From Brevibacillus laterosporus LMG 15441 (GTDB lineage Bacteria > Bacillota > Bacilli > Brevibacillales > Brevibacillaceae), in assembly GCF_000219535.2 (NCBI RefSeq), contig NZ_CP007806.1, positions 3,942,501 to 4,006,500 of the forward strand: a DNA stretch of 64,000 bases, read 5' to 3'. Under the pieces are notes generated by a model. That model searched no databases and was not told where the DNA came from. It was given only the letters and a program-made list of their open reading frames with translations. Positions 54,001-61,829 of this stretch are shown here, in pieces; positions within the stretch are counted from its first letter, which is position 1, and every line of letters begins with the position of its first letter. A program made the position numbers and the translations under genes.

Positions 54001-56501
54001 GCTTTTCCACCTCTAGTCTCTAATGCATTGACGAAAGCAGTCTCGATGATACGTTTAATTTCATTGGTAACAGTAGGGTCCTTCAATAATCGAATCATCC
54101 CTACAACATCCTGAAGCACACCATCTGCATGTAACGTGATAGGCATGGAAGAGACCGTTACCGATAGATTTTGAGCTGTATCCTTCTTATTTGCGGCATT
54201 AGTAGCTGCCGGCGTTACTTGTGGTGCTGGTGTCGTCGTTAACGTATCTTGTGGCTTACTGCTCGCAGGCTTGATTTGACTAGGGCTAGCATCACTACTA
54301 GCTGGAGTCGGTGCGGGTGCTGGAGGTACTGGTGCGGGTGGTGTCTCTGGCTTTTCTTTGCCCCATCCGAACCAATCAGGCAATTTTTCCATGAGGAAGT
54401 CTCCACCAACCGAACCTAAAAATCCACCCACTACTCCGCCAACCGCTGTGCCTAATCCTGGCACAATCGAGCCAACTGTAGCACCAATCATAGTACCTGC
54501 CGCTTTCATCCCGGCACTTCCACCAAGCTTTAATAGCTCCATCGGTTTGTTGTCAGAGGTAACCAATGAGGCGAGGCCCATTGCTTCTCCTACAAAAGGA
54601 ATTTTTTTCAACAGACCTTTTCCAAAGGATTTAACCCCACCAAAACCTTTGCCGCCCAGATTCTTTAATCCGTCCCACGCGGCACCACCAAAGCTTTTTA
54701 TCCTTTCAAAAGCTTTACCACCAATGTCCTTTAATTTGCCGAATCCGGTAGTGGGCTTGCCAGCTTTTTTGGGGACTGTAGTAGGAGGTTTAGATTTAGG
54801 AGTAACTGGCTTGGCTGGCTTGGGTTTAGCTTTTGGTTTCGTAGTTTTTTTCTTATTACTTGGGCTACTTGGATTATTTTTGGTTGATTTGCTGGGTCCT
54901 CCCGTGTTTTTTCCACCGAAAGTAAAGGGCCCTAGCTTTCTTTTCCCCTTTTTGCCTCCTCTTTTTTTCTTCGAGCCCTTACGCTTCTTACGTTCTTCCC
55001 CACCTGCATCTGGACTGTCATCTGGATCTTCTTCTTCCTCTGACTTTCCCTTCGCCATTTTAGCAAGAGTATAGATACCTATCGCCTCTATGGTATATCT
55101 AGCCAACTCTGGTAATTCATTAAAAGTTTTGATACAGAAAGTCAATATACCAGCTAACGTTTTTATGACCGGTGTTAAATCCTTGGCTACTGTAGCTGTT
55201 AAGTCCACCATGGCTGCCTTGGCTTCACTTTGGGCTTGCATATATTCAAACCAAGGATTTTGGTTAATTGCAGCCTTATAGGATTTATTTGCTTCGTTAT
55301 TAGCCACTTTATTTTCCACTTCGCCAGCAGAAATTTTACCCGTTTTCTCCATCAGCGGCACTAGATGCTGTAATAGCTCCTTACCAGAGCCTGAGCCTAC
55401 TGCATTTAGCATCTCTTGACGTACATTATCATCTTTAATAGAAGCAAGATTCATAAAAATACGTCCCATCGCCTGCTGATTATCGCTTTTATTATCTGAA
55501 TGCAAGAGCTGGGTTACTTGAATGGCCTCTATGTCAGCTAGCCGTTTGGCTTCCTCAGGACTTTTCCCGTCCGCCTCATAGCCTTTTTGTAATACTTTAC
55601 TCAGCTCACCCTGAGAAGACATTTTTAAGGCAATATCTTTTAACGCGCCTAGCGGCATGTCATTTGATGGAATACCCATGTTGCCAATTTCGCCGACCAT
55701 CATCGCCATTTTCTCTGGTGTATCCATTACCATCCCTAGCTGGGAGGTATATTTGATCATAGAGGGTACAAAATCATCGCTAAAATCCTTCATATTGTTA
55801 CTCATATATTGAAGAGAATTTGCCAGTCGCTCAGGATCAGTAACTCCTGTGCTGTCGCGTAATAGAGCCATCATTTTTAAGCTCTGGTCAGCAGAAAACC
55901 CTGTAGTCATACTTAATTTGGTAGCATATTCGGCAAATGCAGCCTTATCCTTTGAATTTACATCGTCACTTTTGTTATAGATGTTTATAGCTTCTGTCTT
56001 GCTTAGTTCCGGGTTGATTTGGATGATTTTTCCAACGCTACGATCTAAATCTTGGACCTCGGCATCCGTTTTTCCTTTGGCAATAAATAATCCGCGTTCT
56101 TTTGCCGCAGCTTGGGATTCAGGGATTGAGTTTTTGTACCAGCTCACCCCCTGCCCTGCGAGGTCAACAAAGGGGTTAGCAGAGCCGCCGTCATCTCCTC
56201 CGCCACTCACCACCACGGGTTGACTAAATTGACTGCGCATTTGCGAAATTTTTTGTGTCGCCTGATCGTCTATTTCTACACGGAGCTTGGCTTGTACGGA
56301 GGTTCCCAGTTGCTGTAATTGAGAACGTACCTCTTTAATGCGCCGCTCCATCCTATCAGCTTCTTGTAAAAATCCGCGTCCCAGTTGTCCCAGAGCTACT
56401 TGCAACGAAGCCGAGTCTCTTTTCCATTCCAGCATGCCCTGCCTTACCTTAAACATCTCTTTCTGGACAGAAAGTAGCTCAACAACCATCTCGTTGCCCA
56501 T
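53997..56501 (-). CDS. xkdO: Tail tape-measure protein (XkdO-like)
   Basis: 834 residues from the ATG at 56501, with GGAGG eight bases upstream; the GTG at 56510 overlaps that site. A helical N-terminal half has coiled-coil stretches and a TIGR01760-like middle (FAEYATKLSMTTGFSADQSL). A Lys/Gly/Pro-rich linker spans about 485-600. A membrane-active stretch follows with GLASLVTSDN and GTMIGATVGSIVPGLGTAVG. The protein sets tail length; at about 1.5 angstrom per residue the tail would be near 120 nm at most (rule known from phages, applied here as inference). Confidence 0.85.
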   Translation of the reverse strand: MGNEMVVELLSVQKEMFKVRQGMLEWKRDSASLQVALGQLGRGFLQEADRMERRIKEVRSQLQQLGTSVQAKLRVEIDDQATQKISQMRSQFSQPVVVSGGGDDGGSANPFVDLAGQGVSWYKNSIPESQAAAKERGLFIAKGKTDAEVQDLDRSVGKIIQINPELSKTEAINIYNKSDDVNSKDKAAFAEYATKLSMTTGFSADQSLKMMALLRDSTGVTDPERLANSLQYMSNNMKDFSDDFVPSMIKYTSQLGMVMDTPEKMAMMVGEIGNMGIPSNDMPLGALKDIALKMSSQGELSKVLQKGYEADGKSPEEAKRLADIEAIQVTQLLHSDNKSDNQQAMGRIFMNLASIKDDNVRQEMLNAVGSGSGKELLQHLVPLMEKTGKISAGEVENKVANNEANKSYKAAINQNPWFEYMQAQSEAKAAMVDLTATVAKDLTPVIKTLAGILTFCIKTFNELPELARYTIEAIGIYTLAKMAKGKSEEEEDPDDSPDAGGEERKKRKGSKKKRGGKKGKRKLGPFTFGGKNTGGPSKSTKNNPSSPSNKKKTTKPKAKPKPAKPVTPKSKPPTTVPKKAGKPTTGFGKLKDIGGKAFERIKSFGGAAWDGLKNLGGKGFGGVKSFGKGLLKKIPFVGEAMGLASLVTSDNKPMELLKLGGSAGMKAAGTMIGATVGSIVPGLGTAVGGVVGGFLGSVGGDFLMEKLPDWFGWGKEKPETPPAPVPPAPAPTPASSDASPSQIKPASSKPQDTLTTTPAPQVTPAATNAANKKDTAQNLSVTVSSMPITLHADGVLQDVVGMIRLLKDPTVTNEIKRIIETAFVNALETRGGKA

Positions 56502-56540
56502 TGCATTCACCTCCGTTCATGCTATATCTTTTCTTCATCA

Positions 56541-56574
56541 AAAAAACGGCGGAGGATATCATTTCTCCTCCGCC
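56541..56574 (-). terminator. Terminator-like hairpin between chaperone and tape-measure genes
   Basis: On the minus strand GGCGGAGGA pairs perfectly with TCCTCCGCC around a roughly 9-base loop, followed by G and seven T. It lies right after the end of the frameshifted frame and 40 bases before the tape-measure start. Confidence 0.75.
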
Positions 56575-57094
56575 TCTAATTCAATGATCTGACATGCGAT
56601 AATAAATAATTTTTGCTTATAACGATCTACTTCGTACTCTACGATTTCCGCCGGGAGACCTCTGCCATGCAGATAAGCCTTCGCTACATGCCAAGCCTCC
56701 GCGTCGGATTGAATTAGTTTTTTGCTTCTTCAATCGCTTCTTCTTCTGTCTGACCCTGATTTGCTTTGCGCACGGTTTCTATAAGGAGCGCATATGCGTC
56801 TGGGTTGCGATCAAATAATTTGCCAGGAAGCTCGAATTTGTCCCCTGCTTTGTAGGCTTTCTTTAGCTCTGGATCGTTCCAATTAAAATCATGTTCAGTC
56901 GCCTTCACAATGCGAGCGTCATTGTAGCGATACCAGTCGAATTTATCACCTTTATCAGCTTCACGCTCACAAATCCGACTTTCCATTAAGGTTAGCTGAC
57001 GTACCTTCCATACTTCGCCATCAATGCTGACTTCTACCTCATGACGTGGTGTTGTTTCATTTGCTTGCGCTAAGAATTTTTCTAATTTACCCAT
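56559..57094 (-). CDS. Frameshifted tail chaperone fusion (gpG-T type)
   Basis: Predicted product of a -1 ribosomal shift at the slippery heptamer 56717-56723. The zero frame reads GCA AAA AAC TAA; after shifting back one base the ribosome reads on as CTA ATT CAA and adds 52 residues, starting LIQSDAEAWHVAKAYLHGRG and ending with IIELEAEEK and TGA at 56559-56561. The extension is protein-like, follows the frame of the shift exactly and has no start of its own. The known lambda G/GT and other phage tail chaperones use the same arrangement to make two forms at a fixed ratio. Confidence 0.75.
56714..57094 (-). CDS. xkdN: Tail assembly chaperone (XkdN-like)
   Basis: 126 residues. MGKLEKFLAQANETTPRHEVE and KVRQLTLMESRICEREADKGD match the XkdN family. 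The protein ends EEAIEEAKN just after the slippery sequence. It chaperones the tape-measure protein during tube assembly. It follows the tube gene by 11 bases, with AGGAGGT upstream of the ATG. Confidence 0.85.
   Translation of the reverse strand: MGKLEKFLAQANETTPRHEVEVSIDGEVWKVRQLTLMESRICEREADKGDKFDWYRYNDARIVKATEHDFNWNDPELKKAYKAGDKFELPGKLFDRNPDAYALLIETVRKANQGQTEEEAIEEAKN
56717..56723 (-). other. A AAA AAC slippery heptamer (-1 frameshift site)
   Basis: On the minus strand the bases read AAAAAAC in the zero frame A AAA AAC, directly followed by the TAA stop of xkdN. It matches the X-XXY-YYZ rule for -1 frameshifting exactly. No strong stem lies right after it, so stimulation by a downstream structure was not seen. 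Confidence 0.75.
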
Positions 57095-57105
57095 GAAAAG
57101 ACCTC

Positions 57106-57558
57106 CTATTCTTCTGTATATTCTGGTAATTTATCAAGATAATCTGGCTTCTTGTTACTGCGGCCTTTAATTTCATAAGTTGCGTTATCGGTTCCATCTG
57201 CCTTTGCTTCCCATAATGTGATTTCTTCTGGGTTTAAATAAATATCCGTTAAACGAACGCGTTCTGTATTGCCGTTTTCCTTATCGACCATTTCGCCCAA
57301 AAGCTGTGGAATGACAGGAGTTTTACCCTCTGTAATTTGGTCCACGCAAAAATATTTGAGCAGAGCGTTAACAGATGATACCTTTAAAGTAACCTCTACA
57401 TGCCAAGAGTCAATCGTTTGCACCGAGCCCTTTTGCAGACGCTTTACATCGCCATACTCTGTTTTTAAGACGGCCTTTCCTTCCAATGTACCGTAGATTG
57501 GATCACCATTTTCATCATATACCTGACAATTTTTTAATTTAATATCGCTTTGACGCAT
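57106..57558 (-). CDS. xkdM: Tail tube protein (XkdM-like)
   Basis: 150 residues from the ATG at 57558, which follows GGGAGGTG; an in-frame ATG six codons earlier is inside that site. Product starts MRQSDIKLKNCQVYDENGD and has KTEYGDVKRLQKGSVQTID and EEITLWEAKADGTDNATYE, fitting the XkdM/YqbM tube family. It forms the rigid inner tube driven into the target. The start is 2 bases after the sheath stop. Confidence 0.85.
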   Translation of the reverse strand: MRQSDIKLKNCQVYDENGDPIYGTLEGKAVLKTEYGDVKRLQKGSVQTIDSWHVEVTLKVSSVNALLKYFCVDQITEGKTPVIPQLLGEMVDKENGNTERVRLTDIYLNPEEITLWEAKADGTDNATYEIKGRSNKKPDYLDKLPEYTEE

Positions 57559-57560
57559 GC

Positions 57561-58898
57561 TTACAGCACCTCCCATTCAATATCGAAAAGCTCAATAGCA
57601 TCTAGTGGCTTGGCGGCTAAGCGGAATCCGCGTTTGTCACCAATTCCATTTTTCTTATCTTCAAAAATCCAACCTTTATCAATAGCTCCTTGCGCTTCAC
57701 GCACTTCGAGATAGGTCTTAACCGCTCCAACGAACGTCGCACCGCCAATATCGTTATTGTCCAATTTGCCTTTATATTTTTTGCCAACAGAGGTAATGTC
57801 ATTAACAATTTGGTCAAGGGTCATAGAGACGCGAATTTTGCCAAAATCCTCACGCTCTGCTGCTTTTAATGTCGTTAAGGTGTTGACCGCACTTTCAATC
57901 AGGTACACATCACCATCACGAACGGCAATCAATGAACCAGAGTTAAGCGCGTTTTGAATTTCAGTGTGTCCCCAATCCTTTGCCGCCTTTTTCATCGGCA
58001 CTAGCTGTGCACTCAGAGAAATGTGAGCTGGCGTAGCAGCGATCATACCTGCTAGCCATGCCGCCCATTCCAGGCTTCCATAGGTCTTGCCGTTTACATG
58101 CTGACCTGCAATGGCGCAGTTTACGACACGTCGAGAGTTGTTGGCGGCAGAACGATCCACATGCTCGTTCATGTTGCTATCTTTTTCTGGCAAACCTCCG
58201 ATTACTAGCGTGCTACGTTTTTTGCTAAAAAGCTCGCGATCGACCATGAATTGTTTAGCTGCTGCCTGGATTCCCGCATCAGCCGACGGTAAATACATCG
58301 CGTCGAAATCAACACCAGAGATGGAGTTAAATAGAGTAGTAAAGTCCGTAGCCGATAAAGTAGCAATGCCGCTTGTTCCCCCCGAGAGTGCCGTCATTGC
58401 TGTTTCTTCTACTGCTTTGTCACCCAGCTTTTTCACCTTGATATAGATGGATTGTTCTGCTTTGGTTACTAGCTCGTCCATATTTGCAAACGAGAACTTC
58501 TCTGTTTTTATTGGACCTTTGACCTGTAATTCCTTTTTACCTAATTCTGCTGTGGAATCCTTGATCGAAATTTGCAGCTCATTACCAACTAAGCCTGGAT
58601 AACGTGCTTGAATAGCAATCGAACCTTCTTGTGAATAGCTGGCCGCAACACTCTTACCGTTCGTCATACGATAGCCAACTACCGTAGCGCCACCTTCTGC
58701 GGCCAACTCCAAAATATCGATTTGCCCAAAGGTTTCTGCTACGCGCTCTTCATAACCCTTCATTGTAATGACCTGATCAGGGGCTCCCCATTCAGCTAGA
58801 TATGGTACTAGTACCACACCACTTTTCGGTAGGACTCGCTCCTGTGCTTTCGCCTTTAATTCTACGTTTACACCTGGTCGTTCACGTTGGATTGTCAT
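57561..58898 (-). CDS. xkdK: Tail sheath protein (XkdK-like)
   Basis: 445 residues. ATG at 58898 follows GAGGAGGT; upstream in-frame starts overlap the previous gene. MTIQRERPGVNVELKAKAQ, the SVAASYSQEGSIAIQARYPG stretch and the C-terminal GWIFEDKKNGIGDKRGFRLA fit the contractile sheath family. Presence of a sheath gene shows the tail contracts. Contraction pushes the tube through the target envelope. Confidence 0.9.
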   Translation of the reverse strand: MTIQRERPGVNVELKAKAQERVLPKSGVVLVPYLAEWGAPDQVITMKGYEERVAETFGQIDILELAAEGGATVVGYRMTNGKSVAASYSQEGSIAIQARYPGLVGNELQISIKDSTAELGKKELQVKGPIKTEKFSFANMDELVTKAEQSIYIKVKKLGDKAVEETAMTALSGGTSGIATLSATDFTTLFNSISGVDFDAMYLPSADAGIQAAAKQFMVDRELFSKKRSTLVIGGLPEKDSNMNEHVDRSAANNSRRVVNCAIAGQHVNGKTYGSLEWAAWLAGMIAATPAHISLSAQLVPMKKAAKDWGHTEIQNALNSGSLIAVRDGDVYLIESAVNTLTTLKAAEREDFGKIRVSMTLDQIVNDITSVGKKYKGKLDNNDIGGATFVGAVKTYLEVREAQGAIDKGWIFEDKKNGIGDKRGFRLAAKPLDAIELFDIEWEVL

Positions 58899-58899
58899 A

Positions 58900-59163
58900 C
58901 TATTTACCTCCTCGAAATGTAGATACGTATTGTCGTACTTGTTCTTCATTAATTACCTGCTGATCTGTAAATGCATGTAACGCTCCTGCTACCTCAAACC
59001 GCTCAGCTTGGAACAGAGGTGCACTCTCAATCCATTCCAGACGAGTGCGCTTGTTCTCCTGAGCAGTAGTGTTGAGGGGTTGTGACTCTGCTCGCTCGTT
59101 GTTCTTTTTTAGCAGTGTTTTTTTCACTGCACCTTCATTGGTTTGGCCTATTGATTTAGCCAT
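58900..59163 (-). CDS. YqzN/YkzM-like small protein
   Basis: 87 residues; the ATG at 59163 lies six bases after AAGGAGG. N-terminal half is Lys/Asn/Gln-rich and disordered; the C-terminal half (ESAPLFQAERFEVAGALHAF, then NEEQVRQYVSTFRGGK) fits the YqzN/YkzM domain found between xkdJ and the sheath gene in PBSX-like phages. It overlaps the end of the previous gene. Role in assembly not established. Confidence 0.65.
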   Translation of the reverse strand: MAKSIGQTNEGAVKKTLLKKNNERAESQPLNTTAQENKRTRLEWIESAPLFQAERFEVAGALHAFTDQQVINEEQVRQYVSTFRGGK

Positions 59164-59605
59164 GTCCATCCTCCTTCACATCAAAGATAGCAATTTTCTC
59201 AACCTGCTCTCTTCGTACAGGCATGAGGTACTCATAGCGAAATATTATTTCGGCCCGTTCCTTTTTTTCGGTATTCACAGAAAAAGTATTCGGGTCGATA
59301 TCAAGCAAGAGCTTATTTTTGCCTCGGTAACTATAACGTTGCTTTCGTAACAAATCTCGCAAGACACCTGTCGAAAGCGGAACTTGCTTTTCTTGCTCCA
59401 AGGGATAGTGCAGCATAATAGTTGCTTCACAAATCACTTTGTAGCTGGTCAGGCTATTTCCCTTTTCACTGATCGTTTGGGTCATGACAAAAGCGGATGG
59501 TAATGGAAACGTCCCCTTCATCCACTCTCCTAATTGGGAAATGATCGATATTTGAGGATATGCCTCCTCAACCAAATCAATTAGCGTGGACAAATCCCTG
59601 TCCAT
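59156..59605 (-). CDS. xkdJ: XkdJ-like tail terminator protein
   Basis: 149 residues from the ATG at 59605, 11 bases after GGAGG. Starts MDRDLSTLIDLVEEAYPQIS, then GVLRDLLRKQRYSYRGKNKL and a beta-rich middle, fitting the phage tail-terminator-like group at this site in PBSX (XkdJ). In a headless particle it would cap the upper end of the tube. Its last bases overlap the YqzN-like gene. Confidence 0.7.
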   Translation of the reverse strand: MDRDLSTLIDLVEEAYPQISIISQLGEWMKGTFPLPSAFVMTQTISEKGNSLTSYKVICEATIMLHYPLEQEKQVPLSTGVLRDLLRKQRYSYRGKNKLLLDIDPNTFSVNTEKKERAEIIFRYEYLMPVRREQVEKIAIFDVKEDGHG

Positions 59606-59636
59606 CTCTATTTGCACCTCCTTTCAAGGCTTTTGC

Positions 59637-59816
59637 TCATTGCTTTGTGGCTAGGGGAGGTGATCTTCCCTCATAGGTTGTTGCTTGCTTCCTAGTCTGG
59701 TTGACCTTTTGTTCTGCCGATCGTTTTACAGATGCTAGCTGCTTGTGTATAAATGGCTTTCTTTCATGAGCCAGTTGTTCTCTGACAGCTCCTAGTAATC
59801 TTGGATGCAGGATCAT
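59637..59816 (-). CDS. Small hypothetical protein at the head-module gap
   Basis: 59 residues from the ATG at 59816; AGGAGG lies 11 bases upstream and rules out the in-frame TTG at 59840. Sequence MILHPRLLGAVREQLAHERK is basic and helical, ending in RSPPLATKQ. It occupies the position where PBSX has portal, capsid and connector genes before xkdJ. It may be a remnant of a gp10-like connector or an unrelated small protein. No family recognised. Confidence 0.45.
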   Translation of the reverse strand: MILHPRLLGAVREQLAHERKPFIHKQLASVKRSAEQKVNQTRKQATTYEGRSPPLATKQ

Positions 59817-59871
59817 TCTGGTGCGTACCTCCTTGCTCAACCGTTACTGCCTCGCCAAATGGTCCTTACAC

Positions 59872-60486
59872 TTATAGGTGGCTTCTGCCCCACACAAACA
59901 AACGTTCGTAAAAGTGGATTTTGACGCATCCGATGAGTAAAAAGAAAACAGCCATCACAAGGATAGCTGTTACATTCTTGGCAAACTCAATTTTTTGTTG
60001 GGCACGAGACAGCAAGGTGGATACGTTTCCTCGGGATATAAAGAGCATTTCAGCAGCCTTCTCATGAGTAAAGCCGCTCCCATGCACCATCAGATAGCAC
60101 TCTCTTTCTTTTTCTGTAACAAACTGAAGATAAAAATCTATTAGCTGCCGTTCTGCATCACTCAAACCGACACGGCATCCTCCTGTTCCCGGACTCACAT
60201 AGCTTTGCATTTTAAAAGGGTCTAATAAAATCTCTCGCTGTTCCTTTGATCGTCTCTGAATACCTCGTTGATTATCAGGTTGTCTGCCTGTTTCCAGCCA
60301 TTTAATCGCATACTCCACATCGCGAATGCTTTCGGCCAGACTACTGCGCAATGCTTTTTGATCTGTACCATGTACACCGCCAGCACTAGCTTCTTGGTCG
60401 GAATTCTCTATTTCAGCTAACATGTTCTTCAGTTGTTTTTTGGTTGCTTTGTAGGAAGTAATTAGTTTTTTTATACTTTTTGCCAT
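59872..60486 (-). CDS. xpf: Xpf-like late transcription regulator
   Basis: 204 residues from the ATG at 60486, which follows AGGGGG; the upstream in-frame ATG has no site. A sigma-70 region-4-like helix-turn-helix spans about 135-175 (KERECYLMVHGSGFTHEKAAEML, ISRGNVSTLLSRAQQKI), preceded by a helical N-terminal part. The C-terminus has a hydrophobic stretch (VTAILVMAVFFLLIGCV) that is unusual for this group and might anchor it at the membrane. In PBSX Xpf activates late tail genes; the position just before them agrees. Confidence 0.75.
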   Translation of the reverse strand: MAKSIKKLITSYKATKKQLKNMLAEIENSDQEASAGGVHGTDQKALRSSLAESIRDVEYAIKWLETGRQPDNQRGIQRRSKEQREILLDPFKMQSYVSPGTGGCRVGLSDAERQLIDFYLQFVTEKERECYLMVHGSGFTHEKAAEMLFISRGNVSTLLSRAQQKIEFAKNVTAILVMAVFFLLIGCVKIHFYERLFVWGRSHL

Positions 60487-60601
60487 GCTTTTATCCCCCT
60501 TGATTTTACATACTTTTTTACATGTGCATCTTTCCATTCCGGTACAAAATCGTCGCTTTCTCCTATATGCTCATTGCCTTATCTGCCTGATTGATGTAAG
60601 C

Positions 60602-60763
60602 TCACCGTCTGCTTGCCGCTCTATCCTTCAGAAATTGAATGCTTGTGGTATCACCCATCAAGCGTCTCCATTCATACTCTGAGATTGCTCTAGGTTTTTT
60701 CTGTCTTACTGAAGCTTTCCTCGTTTGATGTGGGCTTCTTTGTTTTTGATTGGGCTTGCTCAT
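60602..60763 (-). CDS. Small basic protein, 53 residues
   Basis: ATG at 60763 with GGAGGG six bases upstream. Product starts MSKPNQKQRSPHQTRKASVR and ends with a DRAASRR tail; strongly basic, with SEYEWRRLMGDTTSIQFLKDR in the middle. It lies between xtrA-like and xpf-like genes and reads in the same direction. No known family. Confidence 0.65.
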   Translation of the reverse strand: MSKPNQKQRSPHQTRKASVRQKKPRAISEYEWRRLMGDTTSIQFLKDRAASRR

Positions 60764-60822
60764 GTTCTCCCTCCTTTTTCATTGATTTGCTGTCGATACA
60801 GATTTGATTATTTTTCCAAATG

Positions 60823-60870
60823 AAAAAAGGACGCTAGAAACTCCCACTCATCGTGGAAATATCCAGCGCC
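60823..60870 (-). terminator. Terminator after the XtrA-like gene
   Basis: On the minus strand GGCGCTGGA pairs with TCTAGCGTCC with mismatches, followed by TTTTTT. It lies between the XtrA-like gene and the small basic gene. The long loop makes it a partial attenuator at best. Confidence 0.55.
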
Positions 60871-60905
60871 CTCCCGCATCTCGGTATCAGGCTAATATGT
60901 AGTTG

Positions 60906-61106
60906 TTAAAATAATTCATTTTCTAGAAATGCTATTTTTGCTATCTTTCCTTGGCTAGATTTGACTACAGTCTCACCGTGGTGAACCAGAGGCACTATTT
61001 TAATCTTCCCTTGAACAGGGTCGATGAGAACCATGCTAGCTTCCCTACCGACCGGAATTGTCACCTGATTCATGTCCAGTGTTAGTTTCATCTCTGTAGA
61101 CCGCAT
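60906..61106 (-). CDS. xtrA: XtrA-like phage protein
   Basis: 66 residues. ATG at 61106 sits nine bases after GAGGAGG, better than the nearby ATG at 61112. SMVLIDPVQGKIKIVPLVHHG followed by ETVVKSSQGKIAKIAFLENE fits the PBSX XtrA pattern (HGET..QGK). First gene of the leftward operon, just after its promoter. Function unknown in PBSX as well. Confidence 0.6.
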   Translation of the reverse strand: MRSTEMKLTLDMNQVTIPVGREASMVLIDPVQGKIKIVPLVHHGETVVKSSQGKIAKIAFLENELF

Positions 61107-61167
61107 TCTCATCTTCCTCCTCTGAAACCTTCTGAAGCAATTTGATTGAATACGCAAAACTTGAGCA

Positions 61168-61252
61168 TTAATCAACTTATAACTTTATATTAGTTGATTA
61201 AACCTCAAAAGTCAACCGAAACTTGCTAATACCTCAACTAAATAGATATAAT
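61168..61252. promoter_or_regulatory. Divergent promoter/operator region of the tail cluster
   Basis: Leftward: TTGACT (61210-61215) with 17 bases to TAATAT (61187-61192). Rightward: TTGCTA (61223-61228) with 18 bases to TATAAT (61247-61252). A perfect 9-base inverted repeat TTAATCAAC/GTTGATTAA (61168-61176 and 61193-61201) overlaps the leftward promoter spacer and the area just past its -10. It is a good candidate operator for the Xre-like repressor encoded next to it. ACCTC and GAGGT half-sites flank the rightward -10. Confidence 0.65.
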
Positions 61253-61303
61253 AGAGGTAAACAAGCTAGGTATGGATCATAAGGTAGACAAGGCGGTGAT
61301 AGA

Positions 61304-61660
61304 ATGACACTTGGAGAACGATTAAAGGAAAAACGCAAAGAATATAAATGGACCCAAAAAGAGATTGCAGACAAACTAGGCGTCGACAACACCACTGTCT
61401 CAAAATGGGAATCAAATACCTATGAGCCGGATGCTACTTCGCTTAAGGAATTAGCTGAAATATATCAAACCTCTACCGACTATTTGCTCAACAAACAGAC
61501 AAAAGAAGAACCTCACTTCTCCTCAGATGAAACAGAAGATGCTACCGGACTTGCCTTTATCACAGGTGGAGACTCTTTAACAGCAGAAGAGGCTGAATAC
61601 CTAAAGGAAAGCTTGGAGCTTTTTCGAAGAATGAAGGAAAAGCGGGCAAAGTCCAAATGA
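61304..61660 (+). CDS. xre: Xre-like repressor of the tail cluster
   Basis: 118 residues. Helix-turn-helix at about 5-60: LKEKRKEYKWTQKEIADKLG, DNTTVSKWESNTYEPD. An acidic linker and a helical C-terminus (TAEEAEYLKESLELFRRMKE) follow, matching the PBSX Xre type. GGCGGTGATAGA precedes the ATG. Read divergently from the tail operon across a shared control region, as expected for a repressor that keeps the cluster silent until damage or stress. No LexA box was seen. Confidence 0.8.
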   Translation: MTLGERLKEKRKEYKWTQKEIADKLGVDNTTVSKWESNTYEPDATSLKELAEIYQTSTDYLLNKQTKEEPHFSSDETEDATGLAFITGGDSLTAEEAEYLKESLELFRRMKEKRAKSK

Positions 61661-61725
61661 TTTGATATACCAACCTAGCAGGCCATAAAGCTTATTTTGA
61701 CGATCTAGTTTTTTCATCACATAGG

Positions 61726-61766
61726 AAAAGGCATAAGGAAACCTACTTCCCTATGCCTTATATTTT
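61726..61766. terminator. Terminator between repressor and permease genes
   Basis: AAGGCATA-GGAA pairs with TTCC-TATGCCTT, followed by TATATTTT on the plus strand and an A-rich left side. It separates the cluster from the convergent ABC permease gene. Confidence 0.65.
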
Positions 61767-61829
61767 ATTTCTTCTATTATTTGATGTATGAAACTATGCT
61801 TTCTCATGTGGACCTCGGAATTTCCTGTT

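Noticed and set aside
54358-55074. Long plus-strand frame opposite the tape-measure gene
   Set aside because: Pro/Phe-rich mirror of a Lys/Gly-rich coding region; no ribosome site and no homology pattern.
45515-61766. Intact prophage with attachment sites
   Set aside because: No integrase, packaging or head genes and no direct repeats noticed at the edges; a domesticated tail cluster fits better.
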